The position numbers and the translations under genes were made by a program. The notes below the pieces were generated by a model that was not told the DNA's origin, searched no databases, and was given only the letters and a program-made list of their open reading frames with translations. Shown here piece by piece: positions 35,210-45,107 of a stretch of DNA of 64,000 bases; position 1 is the stretch's first letter, and every line of letters begins with the position of its first letter. This DNA is from Microbacterium radiodurans (GTDB lineage Bacteria; Actinomycetota; Actinomycetes; Actinomycetales; Microbacteriaceae): positions 124,001 to 188,000 of the forward strand of contig NZ_VYRZ01000003.1 of the NCBI RefSeq assembly GCF_008710705.1. The letters are read 5' to 3'.

Positions 35210-35773
35210 TCAGTCCGGCAGGATCGGCCAGGTCTGCGGGGCCCGATCGTCGGTCGGCAGGAGGGCCGCGATCCACCCGTCGTGGCGGCCCCGGACGTCG
35301 GAGAGTCCCTGTCGCAGCAGCCCTTCGTACCGGAAGCCGAGGCTGCGCGCGGTGCGGGCCGAGGCGACGTTTCCGACGACCGCGCGCCACTGGATGCGCG
35401 CGAGGCCGAGCGGCTCGGCGAAGCCGAAGTCGACGACCGCCCGCGCCGCCTCCGTGACGTAGCCGTGGCCGCGCGCCGAGGCGGCCATCCAGAACCCGAT
35501 CTCCGCCGCCCCGCCGGGATGGGCGCCGTGGAGGCCCATCATCCCGATCCACGACCCGCCGGTGCGGATCGCCCAGGTGAGCTCCGTTCCGGTGCGCCAC
35601 CATTCGCCGACGCGGTCGACGAAGTCCTCGGCGTGCGAGCGCTCGTAGGGCGAGGGCAGCGTCGTCCAGCGCGGGACCTCCGGATCCTGCGCGGCGATGG
35701 TGATCGCGTCCACGTCGAAGTCGGTCGGGATCGACAGCTCGAGCCGCGGCGTCCGCAGCGTGACCGGTTCCAT
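35210..35773 (-). CDS. GNAT acetyltransferase, RimJ/RimL type
   Basis: 187 residues. LRTPRLELSIPTDFDVDAI at the N-terminus, the acetyl-CoA loop ARGHGYVTEAAR, and NVASARTARSLGFRYEGLLRQ near the C-terminus are the family landmarks. It acetylates amino groups, possibly ribosomal-protein or peptide N-termini; the target is unknown. TAGGGT ends 6 nt before the ATG, indicating a leaderless transcript. Confidence 0.88.
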   Translation of the reverse strand: MEPVTLRTPRLELSIPTDFDVDAITIAAQDPEVPRWTTLPSPYERSHAEDFVDRVGEWWRTGTELTWAIRTGGSWIGMMGLHGAHPGGAAEIGFWMAASARGHGYVTEAARAVVDFGFAEPLGLARIQWRAVVGNVASARTARSLGFRYEGLLRQGLSDVRGRHDGWIAALLPTDDRAPQTWPILPD

Positions 35774-35826
35774 CCCCCGACCCTAGCGACCGCCCGGCGG
35801 CGGTTGGCTCGGGTGCGGCCGTCAGC

Positions 35827-35861
35827 GCGGTGCCGGTGCCGGTGCATGGTGCCGGTTCGTG
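35827..35861. repeat. GGTGCC short tandem repeats
   Basis: GGTGCCGGTGCCGGTGCATGGTGCC, hexamer-based microsatellite-like DNA, with similar material at 35960-35990. It begins the 594-bp gene-free stretch (35774-36367) that otherwise holds C2, C3 and C4. Confidence 0.5.
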
Positions 35862-35878
35862 CGTGGTCCCGGCGAGCC

Positions 35879-35943
35879 CGTTCTCAGGATCACTCCGCAC
35901 CGGCACCCGCCGCGGCGGCGCCGACGACGAGAAGGCCTGAGAT
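35879..35943. repeat. family C inverted repeat, copy C2 (degenerate)
   Basis: GTTCTCAGGATCAC on the left and GAAGGCCTGAGATC on the right. Length and arm spacing match the other C elements, but the right arm has diverged. Confidence 0.5.
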
Positions 35944-36054
35944 CGGCGCATGGCGAGCGGCCGGTGCCGGTGGCGGTGCGTGCGCGTGCGTGTGCGTACG
36001 GGCGGAGGCGTGCGTGAGCCGGCATCCGTCTGGACCGGTTTGGGTGCGCGTGAG

Positions 36055-36117
36055 CACGTTCTCAGGACAAGATCGCCCGATCAGCCGGCGCGCGGTGTGG
36101 AGCCGCACAACGTCCTG
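36055..36117. repeat. family C inverted repeat, copy C3 (degenerate)
   Basis: ACGTTCTCAGGACAAG on the left and ACAACGTCCTGACC on the right, 63 bp overall. Confidence 0.5.
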
Positions 36118-36196
36118 ACCAATGGCCTCACGCGGGGAACTGACGGCCGGGAGAGCGGGCTGATCAGCGCGCGGTGGTGACGGATCCCGGTGTGCT

Positions 36197-36260
36197 CTTT
36201 CTCAGGAGAACGCGATGGTCGATGGCGCGTCGAGCGGCGGGATGCGGCGGATTCCTGAGC
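36197..36260. repeat. family C inverted repeat, copy C4
   Basis: CTTTCTCAGGAGAACG on the left and GGATTCCTGAGC on the right, 64 bp. It lies about 100 bp before the DUF559 gene start and is the closest upstream copy. Confidence 0.6.
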
Positions 36261-36367
36261 GCGGGGCGCCTGCCGTCCTCCTCTCCCCATTTGCGGAGAC
36301 CCGACGATTGTCCATGGAGATCGGATGCCGGTCGCAAACCGCCCGCGCTGGGGCGGAGGCTGAGGCG

Positions 36368-37255
36368 GTGCTCCGTCCACCCGAACGTGCCGCAGTCCGA
36401 CAGCAGGCCGCCGTTGTGCTGACGGCCGGATTCTCCTCCCGGAACGACCTTCTGGCGTCCGGGCTCCGGCGGCGCGACATCGCGCGGGCGGTTGCCGATG
36501 GACGCCTCGTGCGCGCACGCCGCGACCACTACGTCTCCCCGGACACGCCCACCCCACTCATCGACGCGTGCCGTGCCGGTGGCGTGCTCAGCTGCGTGAG
36601 CCTGTTGCGACTCCTCGGCGCGTTCGTGCTCGACGATGACCGCTTGCACGTGCGCGTCGCGCAGAATGCCGGCCGCCTGAATGAGGAGTGGACCCGGACG
36701 GCTCGAGTCCACTGGTCCGACACGCCGCGTCGACCGGGCGACGGCGAGCTGGCGGACAGCCTGCCGCAGGCGCTGTCCCACGCCGTACGCTGCCAGCATC
36801 CGCGTGCTGCGATCGCCACGATCGACAGCGCGATCCATCTCGGACTGATGGAGCCCAGCGACGTCGATGTGCTGTTCTCAGGTCTGCCCGCACGCTACGG
36901 CCGCCTGCGCCCCCTGATCGACGGACGCGCCGAAGCCGGCACGGAAACGCTGATGCGCCTCATGCTGCGCGGCGTCGCGCACTCCGTCGAGCCGCAGGTG
37001 CGCATCGCCGGCGTCGGTCGGGTCGACCTTCTCGTCGATGGCTGGCTCGTCGTCGAGTGCGACAGCGACGCCCACCACGCAGGTCTCGCCGCCCGACTCA
37101 CCGACAGTCGCCGGGACCTGGCATTGGCGGCGCTGGGCTACACGATCCTGCGCCCCATGGCCGCCGACATCATGTGGAATCCGGAGCGCGTGCTTGCTGC
37201 GGTCCGTGGACTCCTCGCGCACGGGCCCTCTCGTCGCCCACGCCCTCGACGCTGA
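36368..37255 (+). CDS. AbiEi-like HTH plus DUF559 (Vsr/PDDEXK-like) nuclease-family protein
   Basis: About 295 residues. The start is taken at GTG 36368 because GGAGG lies 8 nt upstream; ATG 36314 or 36215 would add weak, repeat-derived sequence. Residues about 15-60 form an AbiEi-type winged helix (SRNDLLASGLRRRDIARAVADGRLVRARRDHYVS). The C-terminus is a DUF559 fold with a PDDEXK-like layout: Glu193, Asp220 in VDLLV, Glu230 and Asp232 in VVECDSDAHH, then DSRRDLALAALGYTILR. No AbiEii nucleotidyltransferase toxin is adjacent, so a classic type-IV toxin-antitoxin pair is unlikely. Three family C repeats lie upstream and three downstream. Its function is unknown. Confidence 0.82.
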   Translation: MLRPPERAAVRQQAAVVLTAGFSSRNDLLASGLRRRDIARAVADGRLVRARRDHYVSPDTPTPLIDACRAGGVLSCVSLLRLLGAFVLDDDRLHVRVAQNAGRLNEEWTRTARVHWSDTPRRPGDGELADSLPQALSHAVRCQHPRAAIATIDSAIHLGLMEPSDVDVLFSGLPARYGRLRPLIDGRAEAGTETLMRLMLRGVAHSVEPQVRIAGVGRVDLLVDGWLVVECDSDAHHAGLAARLTDSRRDLALAALGYTILRPMAADIMWNPERVLAAVRGLLAHGPSRRPRPRR

Positions 37256-37263
37256 GCCGGGCC

Positions 37264-37327
37264 GCTTCTCAGGAGATCAGTGACGGACGCCGACCGGCGG
37301 GGCCGAATCGCGCGGGCTGTCCTGAGT
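37264..37327. repeat. family C inverted repeat, copy C5
   Basis: GCTTCTCAGGAGATCAGTGA on the left and GCTGTCCTGAG on the right, starting 9 bp after the DUF559 stop. It is about 87% identical by eye to C6, including the flanking TTGCTGCACGAGGTG. Confidence 0.75.
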
Positions 37328-37328
37328 T

Positions 37329-37645
37329 GCTGCACGAGGTGAGGTGAAGCGCGTAGCGCGGCGGCGCGAGGTCCGGCGCGGCTCGAGGCGCGGCTGCCGG
37401 GCGTACCGTTCTCAGGAAATCAGTGACGGACGCCGGCCGGTGGGGCATGATCGCGCGGACTCTCCTGAGTTGCTGCACGAGGTGCGGCTGCGCGGCTGCA
37501 CGAGGTGGGGGGGCGCGGCTGCGCGAGGTGCGGCTGCGCGGCTGCACGAGGCGAGGCGCGCGGCGCGGCTGCACGAGGTGAGGGGCGCGGCGGCGCGCGG
37601 CGCGGCTGCGCGAGGTGCGGCGCGCGGCGCGGCTGCGGGGCGCGT
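37329..37645. repeat. GC-rich degenerate minisatellite, core GCTGCRCGAGGTG
   Basis: The core recurs near 37329, 37472, 37495, 37518, 37541, 37568 and 37605, at 23-37 bp spacing from 37472 on, with GCGCGGCG filler. It is interrupted by C6. Reading frames across it encode only low-complexity peptides and are not believed. It fills most of the 501-bp gene-free stretch 37256-37756. Confidence 0.7.
37408..37470. repeat. family C inverted repeat, copy C6
   Basis: GTTCTCAGGAAATCAGTGAC on the left and ACTCTCCTGAGT on the right. It is a near-duplicate of C5 144 bp downstream, with the same downstream TTGCTGCACGAGGTG, so the C5 unit was duplicated together with its flank. Confidence 0.75.
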
Positions 37646-37648
37646 ACC

Positions 37649-37710
37649 GTTCTCAGGAGACACGCCGCGTCCGGGGCGGGTGCGCGGCCAAACGTTCGCG
37701 TTCTCCTGAG
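37649..37710. repeat. family C inverted repeat, copy C7
   Basis: GTTCTCAGGAGACACG on the left and CGTTCTCCTGAG on the right, 62 bp. The arms are the best preserved of the cluster. Confidence 0.75.
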
Positions 37711-37756
37711 CAGCGGCCGCCAGCGGCGGGCCGACACAGCGGGGAGCCGGCGCGGG

Positions 37757-39251
<1,495 letters not shown>

Positions 39252-39284
39252 CTACGGGCGCTGCGGCACGAGCCCGGGCGGATG

Positions 39285-40124
39285 TCAGCCCGGGAAGACG
39301 TAGTCGGCGACGACGGGGGCGTGGTCGCTCCAGCGGGTGTCCCACGACGGGGCGCGTACGACGCGGTAGTCGGTGACGCGCTCGGCGAGTCGCGGGGTCG
39401 CGAGGTGGTAGTCGATGCGCCACCCGGTGTCGGTGTCGAATGCCTTCCCCCGGTTCGACCACCACGTGTACGGACCATCCACCTCGCCGGCGAACCGGCG
39501 GCCGACGTCGACCCAGCCGAGGCCGGTGCCCCGCTCGCCGTCCACGGTCTCGATCTCGGCGCCGGCGGCGCCCGTGAAGCGGTCGACGTACGCGCGCTCG
39601 CGGGGGAGGAACCCCGCCTTCTTGCGGTTGCCGCGCCAGTTGCGGATGTCGAACTCGCGATGGCCGACGTTGAGGTCTCCGGTGATGACCGCGAGGTCGC
39701 CGAGCTGCGGCATCCGAGTCTCCATCGCGTCGAGGAACGCGTACTTGGAGACCTGCTTCTCGGTGTCGGCCTCGCCGGTGAAGACGTATGCGCTGACGAC
39801 CGTCACGCGCTCGCCGGCCACGTCGATGTCGGCCTCGACCCAGCGGCCCTTCGAGTCGAGGTCGTCGTCGCCGAGTTCGATGCGCCAGACATCCAGCGGC
39901 TCGCGCGCGGCGATCGCGACGCCGGCGCGCCCCTTGGCGAGGGCCTCGTCGGACACGATGTGCCACCCGGGCAGGGCTGCGGCGAGGTCGGCGGGTTGGG
40001 CCCGCACCTCTTGCAGCGTGAGGATGTCGACCTCCGCCGTTTCGAGCCAGGCGCTCATTCCCTTGCGGACCGCCGCACGGATGCCGTTGACGTTGACCGA
40101 GGCGATACGGAGGCTGCGTGACAC
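39285..40124 (-). CDS. xth: exodeoxyribonuclease III / AP endonuclease
   Basis: 279 residues of the exonuclease-endonuclease-phosphatase fold. RIASVNVNGIRAAV opens the domain, LQEVRAQ carries the metal-binding Glu, TGDLNVGHREFDIRN the catalytic Asp/Asn, and WSDHAPVVADY the catalytic Asp-His. It cuts abasic sites during base-excision repair. The GTG at 40124 is preferred because TACGCT lies 7 nt upstream (leaderless pattern). ATG 40154 is an alternative adding 10 residues. Confidence 0.93.
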   Translation of the reverse strand: MSRSLRIASVNVNGIRAAVRKGMSAWLETAEVDILTLQEVRAQPADLAAALPGWHIVSDEALAKGRAGVAIAAREPLDVWRIELGDDDLDSKGRWVEADIDVAGERVTVVSAYVFTGEADTEKQVSKYAFLDAMETRMPQLGDLAVITGDLNVGHREFDIRNWRGNRKKAGFLPRERAYVDRFTGAAGAEIETVDGERGTGLGWVDVGRRFAGEVDGPYTWWSNRGKAFDTDTGWRIDYHLATPRLAERVTDYRVVRAPSWDTRWSDHAPVVADYVFPG

Positions 40125-40170
40125 GTCTGCCAGCGTAATCGGCCTCGCCGACATGCCCCGCCTGCGCTCT

Positions 40171-41355
40171 TCAGTCGAGCGCCGTGCCCGCGCCACCACC
40201 GGCGGCCGGCCCTCCGGCCTCCGCGCGCTCGAGCAGCTCTCGTGCCCGCTTCACATCGCGGCGCGCCGACATCCGCTGCCACCACGCCGCGTCGGCGAGG
40301 GCGTGCTCGGCGTCGCGCACCTGCGCCAGGGCGACGACCCGGAGCGCGCGCTGCTCGCGCTCCCGCCGCTCGGCGTCGGTCAGGATGACCAGGGGGATGT
40401 CGTCGTCGTCGGCCGAGACGGCGACCCATGATGCGGCGACGAGGATGACGATGCCGGCCAGGCGGAGCCAGAGCAGGATGCCGACGACCACCGAGAACGT
40501 CGCGAGGAGCGGGTTGGTGGGGGAGTACACGGCGAGGAAGCCGGCGCCGAGCTGGAGTGCGCTGAGCGCGATGCCGCCGAAGAGCGACCCGGGGACGATC
40601 TTGCGCCAGGGCAGCGAGGTGCCGGTGAGCAGACGGATGAGGAACGTGAGCGCCGTGGCGTTGAGGACGATCGCCACGAGCACGGACGCGAGCCGGCTGA
40701 GGACGTCGACGGTCGTGGACGTGTAGGGGACCGCGAGGGCGTCGAACACCTGCCGGGCGATGCCACCCGCGACCAGCCCCAGGGCGGCGCCGAGGATCAG
40801 CGCGAGGCCGAACAGTCCTGCCGCGAGGAAGTCCCGGAGTTTCAGCAGGATGAAGCTGCGGGTGTCGAACGGCAGGCCGAAGATGTCGCGAACGGCGCGA
40901 CGGGTGAAGGTGACGAACCCGATGGCGGTCCATACCGCGACGGCCAGGGCCACAGCGCCGGTCACCGCGAGGAGACTGCCGCTGTCGCGCGCGATCGCGG
41001 TCACGTCCGCGGGATCCACCGGGCCGTCCCCCGAGATGAGCGCGGGGATGTAGGTGTTGACGACTCCGATGAGCGCGTCCACGGCGGTCGTCGACCCGCC
41101 GAGCCAGAGGCCCACGATCGCGAAGGCGGTGTAGAGCGTCGCGAAGAGGGCGAACAGCGACTGGTAGCTGATGCTCGCCGCGAGGAGGAAGCCGTTGTGG
41201 CGCAGGAAGTGGCGCCACACCCGGATGGGGAACCAGCCGAGCGTCCGACGCGTCACCCGGGTGGCGCGTTCGATCGGCTCATCGAGGCGCTCGCGCAGAC
41301 GGGACGAGTCCCACCGATCGCGCAGCGCCTCGCCGTTCGAGGGGTCAGAGCTCAC
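40171..41355 (-). CDS. YihY/BrkB-family inner membrane protein
   Basis: 394 residues with six hydrophobic segments between about 45 and 300. Family landmarks are LLAASISYQSLFALFATLYT at the first helix and VVVGILLWLRLAGIVILVAASWVAVSADD at the last. The C-terminal 80 residues are a charged, probably helical cytoplasmic tail. Its role is unresolved (formerly misannotated as ribonuclease BN). The GTG is 7 nt after TACATT, so it is probably leaderless. Confidence 0.9.
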   Translation of the reverse strand: MSSDPSNGEALRDRWDSSRLRERLDEPIERATRVTRRTLGWFPIRVWRHFLRHNGFLLAASISYQSLFALFATLYTAFAIVGLWLGGSTTAVDALIGVVNTYIPALISGDGPVDPADVTAIARDSGSLLAVTGAVALAVAVWTAIGFVTFTRRAVRDIFGLPFDTRSFILLKLRDFLAAGLFGLALILGAALGLVAGGIARQVFDALAVPYTSTTVDVLSRLASVLVAIVLNATALTFLIRLLTGTSLPWRKIVPGSLFGGIALSALQLGAGFLAVYSPTNPLLATFSVVVGILLWLRLAGIVILVAASWVAVSADDDDIPLVILTDAERREREQRALRVVALAQVRDAEHALADAAWWQRMSARRDVKRARELLERAEAGGPAAGGGAGTALD

Positions 41356-41408
41356 GTCGTCGAATGTACCGGCACGGCGGGCGGGGTCCGCCCGCCGTGC
41401 GTCGCGGA

Positions 41409-42167
41409 TCAGCGTCCGCGCAGGACCGCCTGCTTGACCTCGGCGATCGCCTTGGTGACTTCGATGCCGCGCGGGCAGGCCTCGGTGCAGTTGAAGGTCG
41501 TGCGGCAGCGCCACACACCTTCCTTGTCGTTGAGGATGTCGAGACGCACGTCGCCGGCGTCGTCGCGCGAGTCGAAGATGAAGCGGTGCGCGTTGACGAT
41601 GGCGGCGGGACCGAAGTACTGGCCGTCGGTCCAGAACACGGGGCACGATGACGTGCACGCGGCGCAGAGGATGCACTTGGTGGTGTCGTCGAAGATCTCG
41701 CGGTCGGCGATCGTCTGGATGCGCTCCTTGCCGGCCTCCGGCTTGGAGTTGGCGATGAGGAACGGCTGCACGTCGCGGTAGGAGGCGAAGAACGGCTCCA
41801 TGTCGACGACGAGGTCCTTCTCGAGCGGCAGGCCCTTGATCGCCTCGACGTAGATCGGCTGCGAGATGTCGAGATCCTTGATCAGCGTCTTGCAGGCGAG
41901 GCGGTTGCGGCCGTTGATGCGCATGGCGTCGGAGCCGCAGATGCCGTGGGCGCAGGAGCGCCGGAAGGTCAGCGAGCCGTCGACCTCCCACTTGATCTTG
42001 TGCAGGGCATCGAGCACGCGGTCGGTCGAGTAGAGCTCGACGTCGTAGTCGACCCAGCGCGGCTCGCTGTCGAGCTCGGGGTCGAACCGGCGGATGATGA
42101 AGGTGACCAGGAACGACTGGATGCCGGTGTCGTTCGTGACTTCCGTCTCGGGAGCGACCAGGGTCAT
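41409..42167 (-). CDS. sdhB: succinate dehydrogenase iron-sulfur subunit
   Basis: 252 residues. The [2Fe-2S] cysteines are in SCAHGICGSDAM and RLAC; the [4Fe-4S] and [3Fe-4S] ligands are in CILCAACTSSCP and CRTTFNCTEACPRG. It relays electrons from SdhA's FAD to quinone. Its start shares one base with the sdhA stop. Last gene of sdhCDAB. Confidence 0.97.
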   Translation of the reverse strand: MTLVAPETEVTNDTGIQSFLVTFIIRRFDPELDSEPRWVDYDVELYSTDRVLDALHKIKWEVDGSLTFRRSCAHGICGSDAMRINGRNRLACKTLIKDLDISQPIYVEAIKGLPLEKDLVVDMEPFFASYRDVQPFLIANSKPEAGKERIQTIADREIFDDTTKCILCAACTSSCPVFWTDGQYFGPAAIVNAHRFIFDSRDDAGDVRLDILNDKEGVWRCRTTFNCTEACPRGIEVTKAIAEVKQAVLRGR

Positions 42168-43993
42168 CAGTACTTCCTTTCCAGCGGCGGGTACCGCAGT
42201 TCGCCGGCCTCGTTCTTCGTGAACACGACGGGCTTCCAGTCCAGCCGGATGTGATCCTCGGCGTGGGACGAGTGCGGGTCGCCCGAGAGGTACGACATCG
42301 TGTGCTGCATGTAGTTCTCGTCGTCGCGCGAGGGGTAGTCGTCGCGCATGTGGCCGCCGCGGCTCTCCTTGCGGTTGCGGGCGGCGACGACGACGACCTC
42401 GGCGATGTCGAGGAGGAATCCGAGCTCGACGGCCTCGAGCAGATCGGTGTTGAACCGCTTGCCCTTGTCGTCGACGTGGATGTTCTTGAAGCGCTCGCGC
42501 AGGTCGGCGATGACGTCCATGACGTGCAGCAGCGACTCCTCGGTGCGGAACACCTGGGCGCCCTTGTCCATCTCGTCCTGGAGCGTCTTGCGCAGGACCG
42601 AGATGCGCTCGGTGCCGGGGTTGTTGCGCACGCCCTCGATGAGGTCGCGGACGGCCGCGGCGGGGTCCTCGGGCATCGGGACGAACTCGGCGGTCTTGAC
42701 GTACTCGACGGCGTTGCGTCCGGCGCGCTTGCCGAAGACGTTGATGTCGAGGAGCGAGTTGGTGCCGAGGCGGTTCGAGCCGTGGACCGAGACGCACGCG
42801 CACTCGCCGGCGGCGTAGAGACCCGGCACGACGGTGTCGTTGTCGGCGAGGACCTCGGCCTTGATGTTGGTCGGGATGCCGCCCATCGCGTAGTGCGCGG
42901 TGGGCATGACGGGCACGGGCTCGACGACCGGATCGACACCGAGATAGGTGCGGGCGAACTCCGTGATGTCGGGGAGCTTCGTCTCGAGGACCTCGGCGCC
43001 GAGGTGGGTGCAGTCCAGCAGCACGTAGTCGCGGTGCGGGCCGGCGCCGCGACCTTCCGCGACCTCCTGCTGCATGCAGCGGGAGACGATGTCGCGCGGG
43101 GCGAGGTCCTTGATGGTGGGGGCATAGCGCTCCATGAACCGCTCGCCCGAGGCGTTGCGCAGGATCGCGCCCTCGCCGCGGGCGCCCTCGGTGAGGAGGA
43201 TGCCGAGACCGGCCAGGCCGGTCGGGTGGAACTGGAAGAACTCCATGTCCTCGAGCGGCAGGCCCTTGCGCCAGACGATGCCGACGCCGTCACCCGTGAG
43301 GGTGTGCGCGTTGGAGGTCGTCTTGTAGATCTTGCCGAAGCCGCCGGTCGCGAACACGACCGCCTTGGAGTGGAAGACGTGCAGGTCGCCGGTGGCGAGG
43401 TCGTAGGCGACGACACCGGCCGTCTGGGTCGACCCGTCCGCGGCGGTCACGGTGATGAGGTCGAGCACGTAGTACTCGTTGAAGAAGTTGATGCCGAGCT
43501 TGACGCAGTTCTGGAACAGCGTCTGCAGGATCATGTGGCCGGTGCGGTCGGCGGCGTAGCAGGCGCGGCGCACCGGCGACTTGCCGTGGTCGGCTGTGTG
43601 CCCGCCGAAGCGGCGCTGGTCGATCTTGCCCTCGGGGGTGCGGTTGAACGGCAGACCCATGTTCTCGAGGTCGATGACGGCGTCGATGGCCTCCTTCGCG
43701 AGGATCTCCGCGGCATCCTGGTCGACGAGGTAGTCGCCGCCCTTGATCGTGTCGAAGGTGTGCCACTCCCAGGAGTCCTCTTCGACGTTCGCGAGCGCCG
43801 CGGCCATACCGCCCTGCGCCGCCCCCGTGTGCGAGCGCGTCGGGTAGAGCTTCGAGATCACCGCGGTACGGGCTCCGGGACCGGCCTCGATCGCCGCGCG
43901 CATCCCGGCGCCGCCGGCGCCGACGATCACGATGTCGAACTGGTGGTAGTGGATGCCGTCCTTGACGACGACCTCTTCGGTCTGGGTGCTCAC
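42167..43993 (-). CDS. sdhA: succinate dehydrogenase flavoprotein subunit
   Basis: 608 residues beginning with GTG, GAAAGG 8 nt upstream. FAD-binding [16 protein letters not shown], the covalent-flavin His in [16 protein letters not shown], catalytic-site [23 protein letters not shown], and [22 protein letters not shown] are all intact. It oxidises succinate to fumarate in the TCA cycle. Confidence 0.97.
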   Translation of the reverse strand: MSTQTEEVVVKDGIHYHQFDIVIVGAGGAGMRAAIEAGPGARTAVISKLYPTRSHTGAAQGGMAAALANVEEDSWEWHTFDTIKGGDYLVDQDAAEILAKEAIDAVIDLENMGLPFNRTPEGKIDQRRFGGHTADHGKSPVRRACYAADRTGHMILQTLFQNCVKLGINFFNEYYVLDLITVTAADGSTQTAGVVAYDLATGDLHVFHSKAVVFATGGFGKIYKTTSNAHTLTGDGVGIVWRKGLPLEDMEFFQFHPTGLAGLGILLTEGARGEGAILRNASGERFMERYAPTIKDLAPRDIVSRCMQQEVAEGRGAGPHRDYVLLDCTHLGAEVLETKLPDITEFARTYLGVDPVVEPVPVMPTAHYAMGGIPTNIKAEVLADNDTVVPGLYAAGECACVSVHGSNRLGTNSLLDINVFGKRAGRNAVEYVKTAEFVPMPEDPAAAVRDLIEGVRNNPGTERISVLRKTLQDEMDKGAQVFRTEESLLHVMDVIADLRERFKNIHVDDKGKRFNTDLLEAVELGFLLDIAEVVVVAARNRKESRGGHMRDDYPSRDDENYMQHTMSYLSGDPHSSHAEDHIRLDWKPVVFTKNEAGELRYPPLERKY

Positions 43994-44039
43994 TCGGCGA
44001 GCCTTTCGTTGCTGTGAATCACGTCGGGGGTGCGCCCGG

Positions 44040-44483
44040 TCAGCCCTGGCACGTCTCCCAGAGCATGCTGTCGGCAGTCACGCCCAGGCAGGGATCGAAG
44101 GTGAACACGACGAGCGTGCCCAGCAGGATCAGAAGCCCGGCCGAGAGCCAGAGCGCCCAGACGAGGACCTTCCGCGCGGTGGCGTTCGTGACGTAGTCGT
44201 TCACGATCGTGCGCATGCCGTTCGCGCCGTGGATGAGGGCGAGCCAGAGCATCAGCACGTCCCACCACTGCCAGAAGGGGCTCGCGAACTTGCCCGCGAC
44301 GAACGCGAAGTCGATGCCCTTGATGCCCTCGCCGAGCATCAGGTTCACGAACAGGTGGCCGAAGATGAGGACGACCAGGAGCACGCCGGAGGCGCGCATG
44401 TAGACCCAGCCCCACTTCTCGAGGTTGGCGCCCTTCTTGCGGACCTGCGGGCTGCGGGGTGCGGCCAGGGTGTCGGCGGTCAT
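44040..44483 (-). CDS. sdhD: succinate dehydrogenase membrane anchor subunit
   Basis: 147 residues with three transmembrane helices. [14 protein letters not shown] carries a heme-ligand-type histidine. It is coupled to sdhC (TGATG overlap) and 46 nt upstream of sdhA. Confidence 0.93.
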   Translation of the reverse strand: MTADTLAAPRSPQVRKKGANLEKWGWVYMRASGVLLVVLIFGHLFVNLMLGEGIKGIDFAFVAGKFASPFWQWWDVLMLWLALIHGANGMRTIVNDYVTNATARKVLVWALWLSAGLLILLGTLVVFTFDPCLGVTADSMLWETCQG

Positions 44484-44917
44484 CAGTGACCCCCTCCAAT
44501 CTCGGAGAGAACGATCGGCACGTGACGCACCGAGAAGCCCAGCACCGTGACGGCCCAGACGGCGATGACGCCCCACCACAGCTGACGCTGGTGGCGCGTG
44601 GCCCACGGCCACAGGTCGACGGCGATGATGCGCAGTCCGTTGAAGGCGTGGTACACGATGGCTGCGACCAGGGCGACCTCGCCGAGACCCATGATCGGGT
44701 TCTTGTAGGTGCCGATGACGGCGTCGTAGGCCTCGGGCGAGACCCGGATGAGCGCCGTGTCGAGGATGTGGACCAGCAGGAAGAAGAAGATGGCGACGCC
44801 GGTGATGCGGTGAAGCACCCAGGACCACATGCCCTCGTTCCCGCGGTACAGCGTTCCGCGCGGGGTCTTGGATGTGGTCTGGGCTACCGACGGTGTGACG
44901 CGTGCTGGTGCAGACAC
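44483..44917 (-). CDS. sdhC: succinate dehydrogenase cytochrome b556 subunit
   Basis: 144 residues and three transmembrane helices. SWVLHRITGVAIFFFLLVH is the family signature at helix I, and YHAFNGLRII carries the second histidine. The GTG at 44917 is chosen over an ATG at 44941 because GGGAGGA lies 5 nt upstream. First gene of the operon. Confidence 0.93.
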   Translation of the reverse strand: MSAPARVTPSVAQTTSKTPRGTLYRGNEGMWSWVLHRITGVAIFFFLLVHILDTALIRVSPEAYDAVIGTYKNPIMGLGEVALVAAIVYHAFNGLRIIAVDLWPWATRHQRQLWWGVIAVWAVTVLGFSVRHVPIVLSEIGGGH

Positions 44918-45007
44918 GGACGTCCTCCCTGGATCGAACACGGTTCGGAGGGGCGAGCGATGCCCCGGTGGGGATGGAGTCCCCCGGCGTCACATGGGCG
45001 CACGTCA

Positions 45008-45013
45008 ATTCTA
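45008..45013 (-). promoter_or_regulatory. -10 box of the sdhCDAB promoter
   Basis: TAGAAT on the minus strand about 90 nt upstream of sdhC, in an AT-rich spot of the divergent gap with manC. The long 5' leader leaves room for regulation. Confidence 0.45.
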
Positions 45014-45107
45014 GGCCGGGAAAATCGGGGTCGGCGACGAAGGGCACCCTAAAGAACCGCGGATCTTGCGGCATCGAGCGTGCTCGTCGCACCGTTACGC
45101 TCGGAGC

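Noticed and set aside
36368-37255. Type-IV toxin-antitoxin pair based on the AbiEi-like N-terminus
   Set aside because: No AbiEii nucleotidyltransferase toxin is adjacent; the gene stands alone among repeats.
37329-37710. CRISPR-like array
   Set aside because: Units are degenerate and directly abutting, with no unique equal-length spacers and no cas genes nearby.
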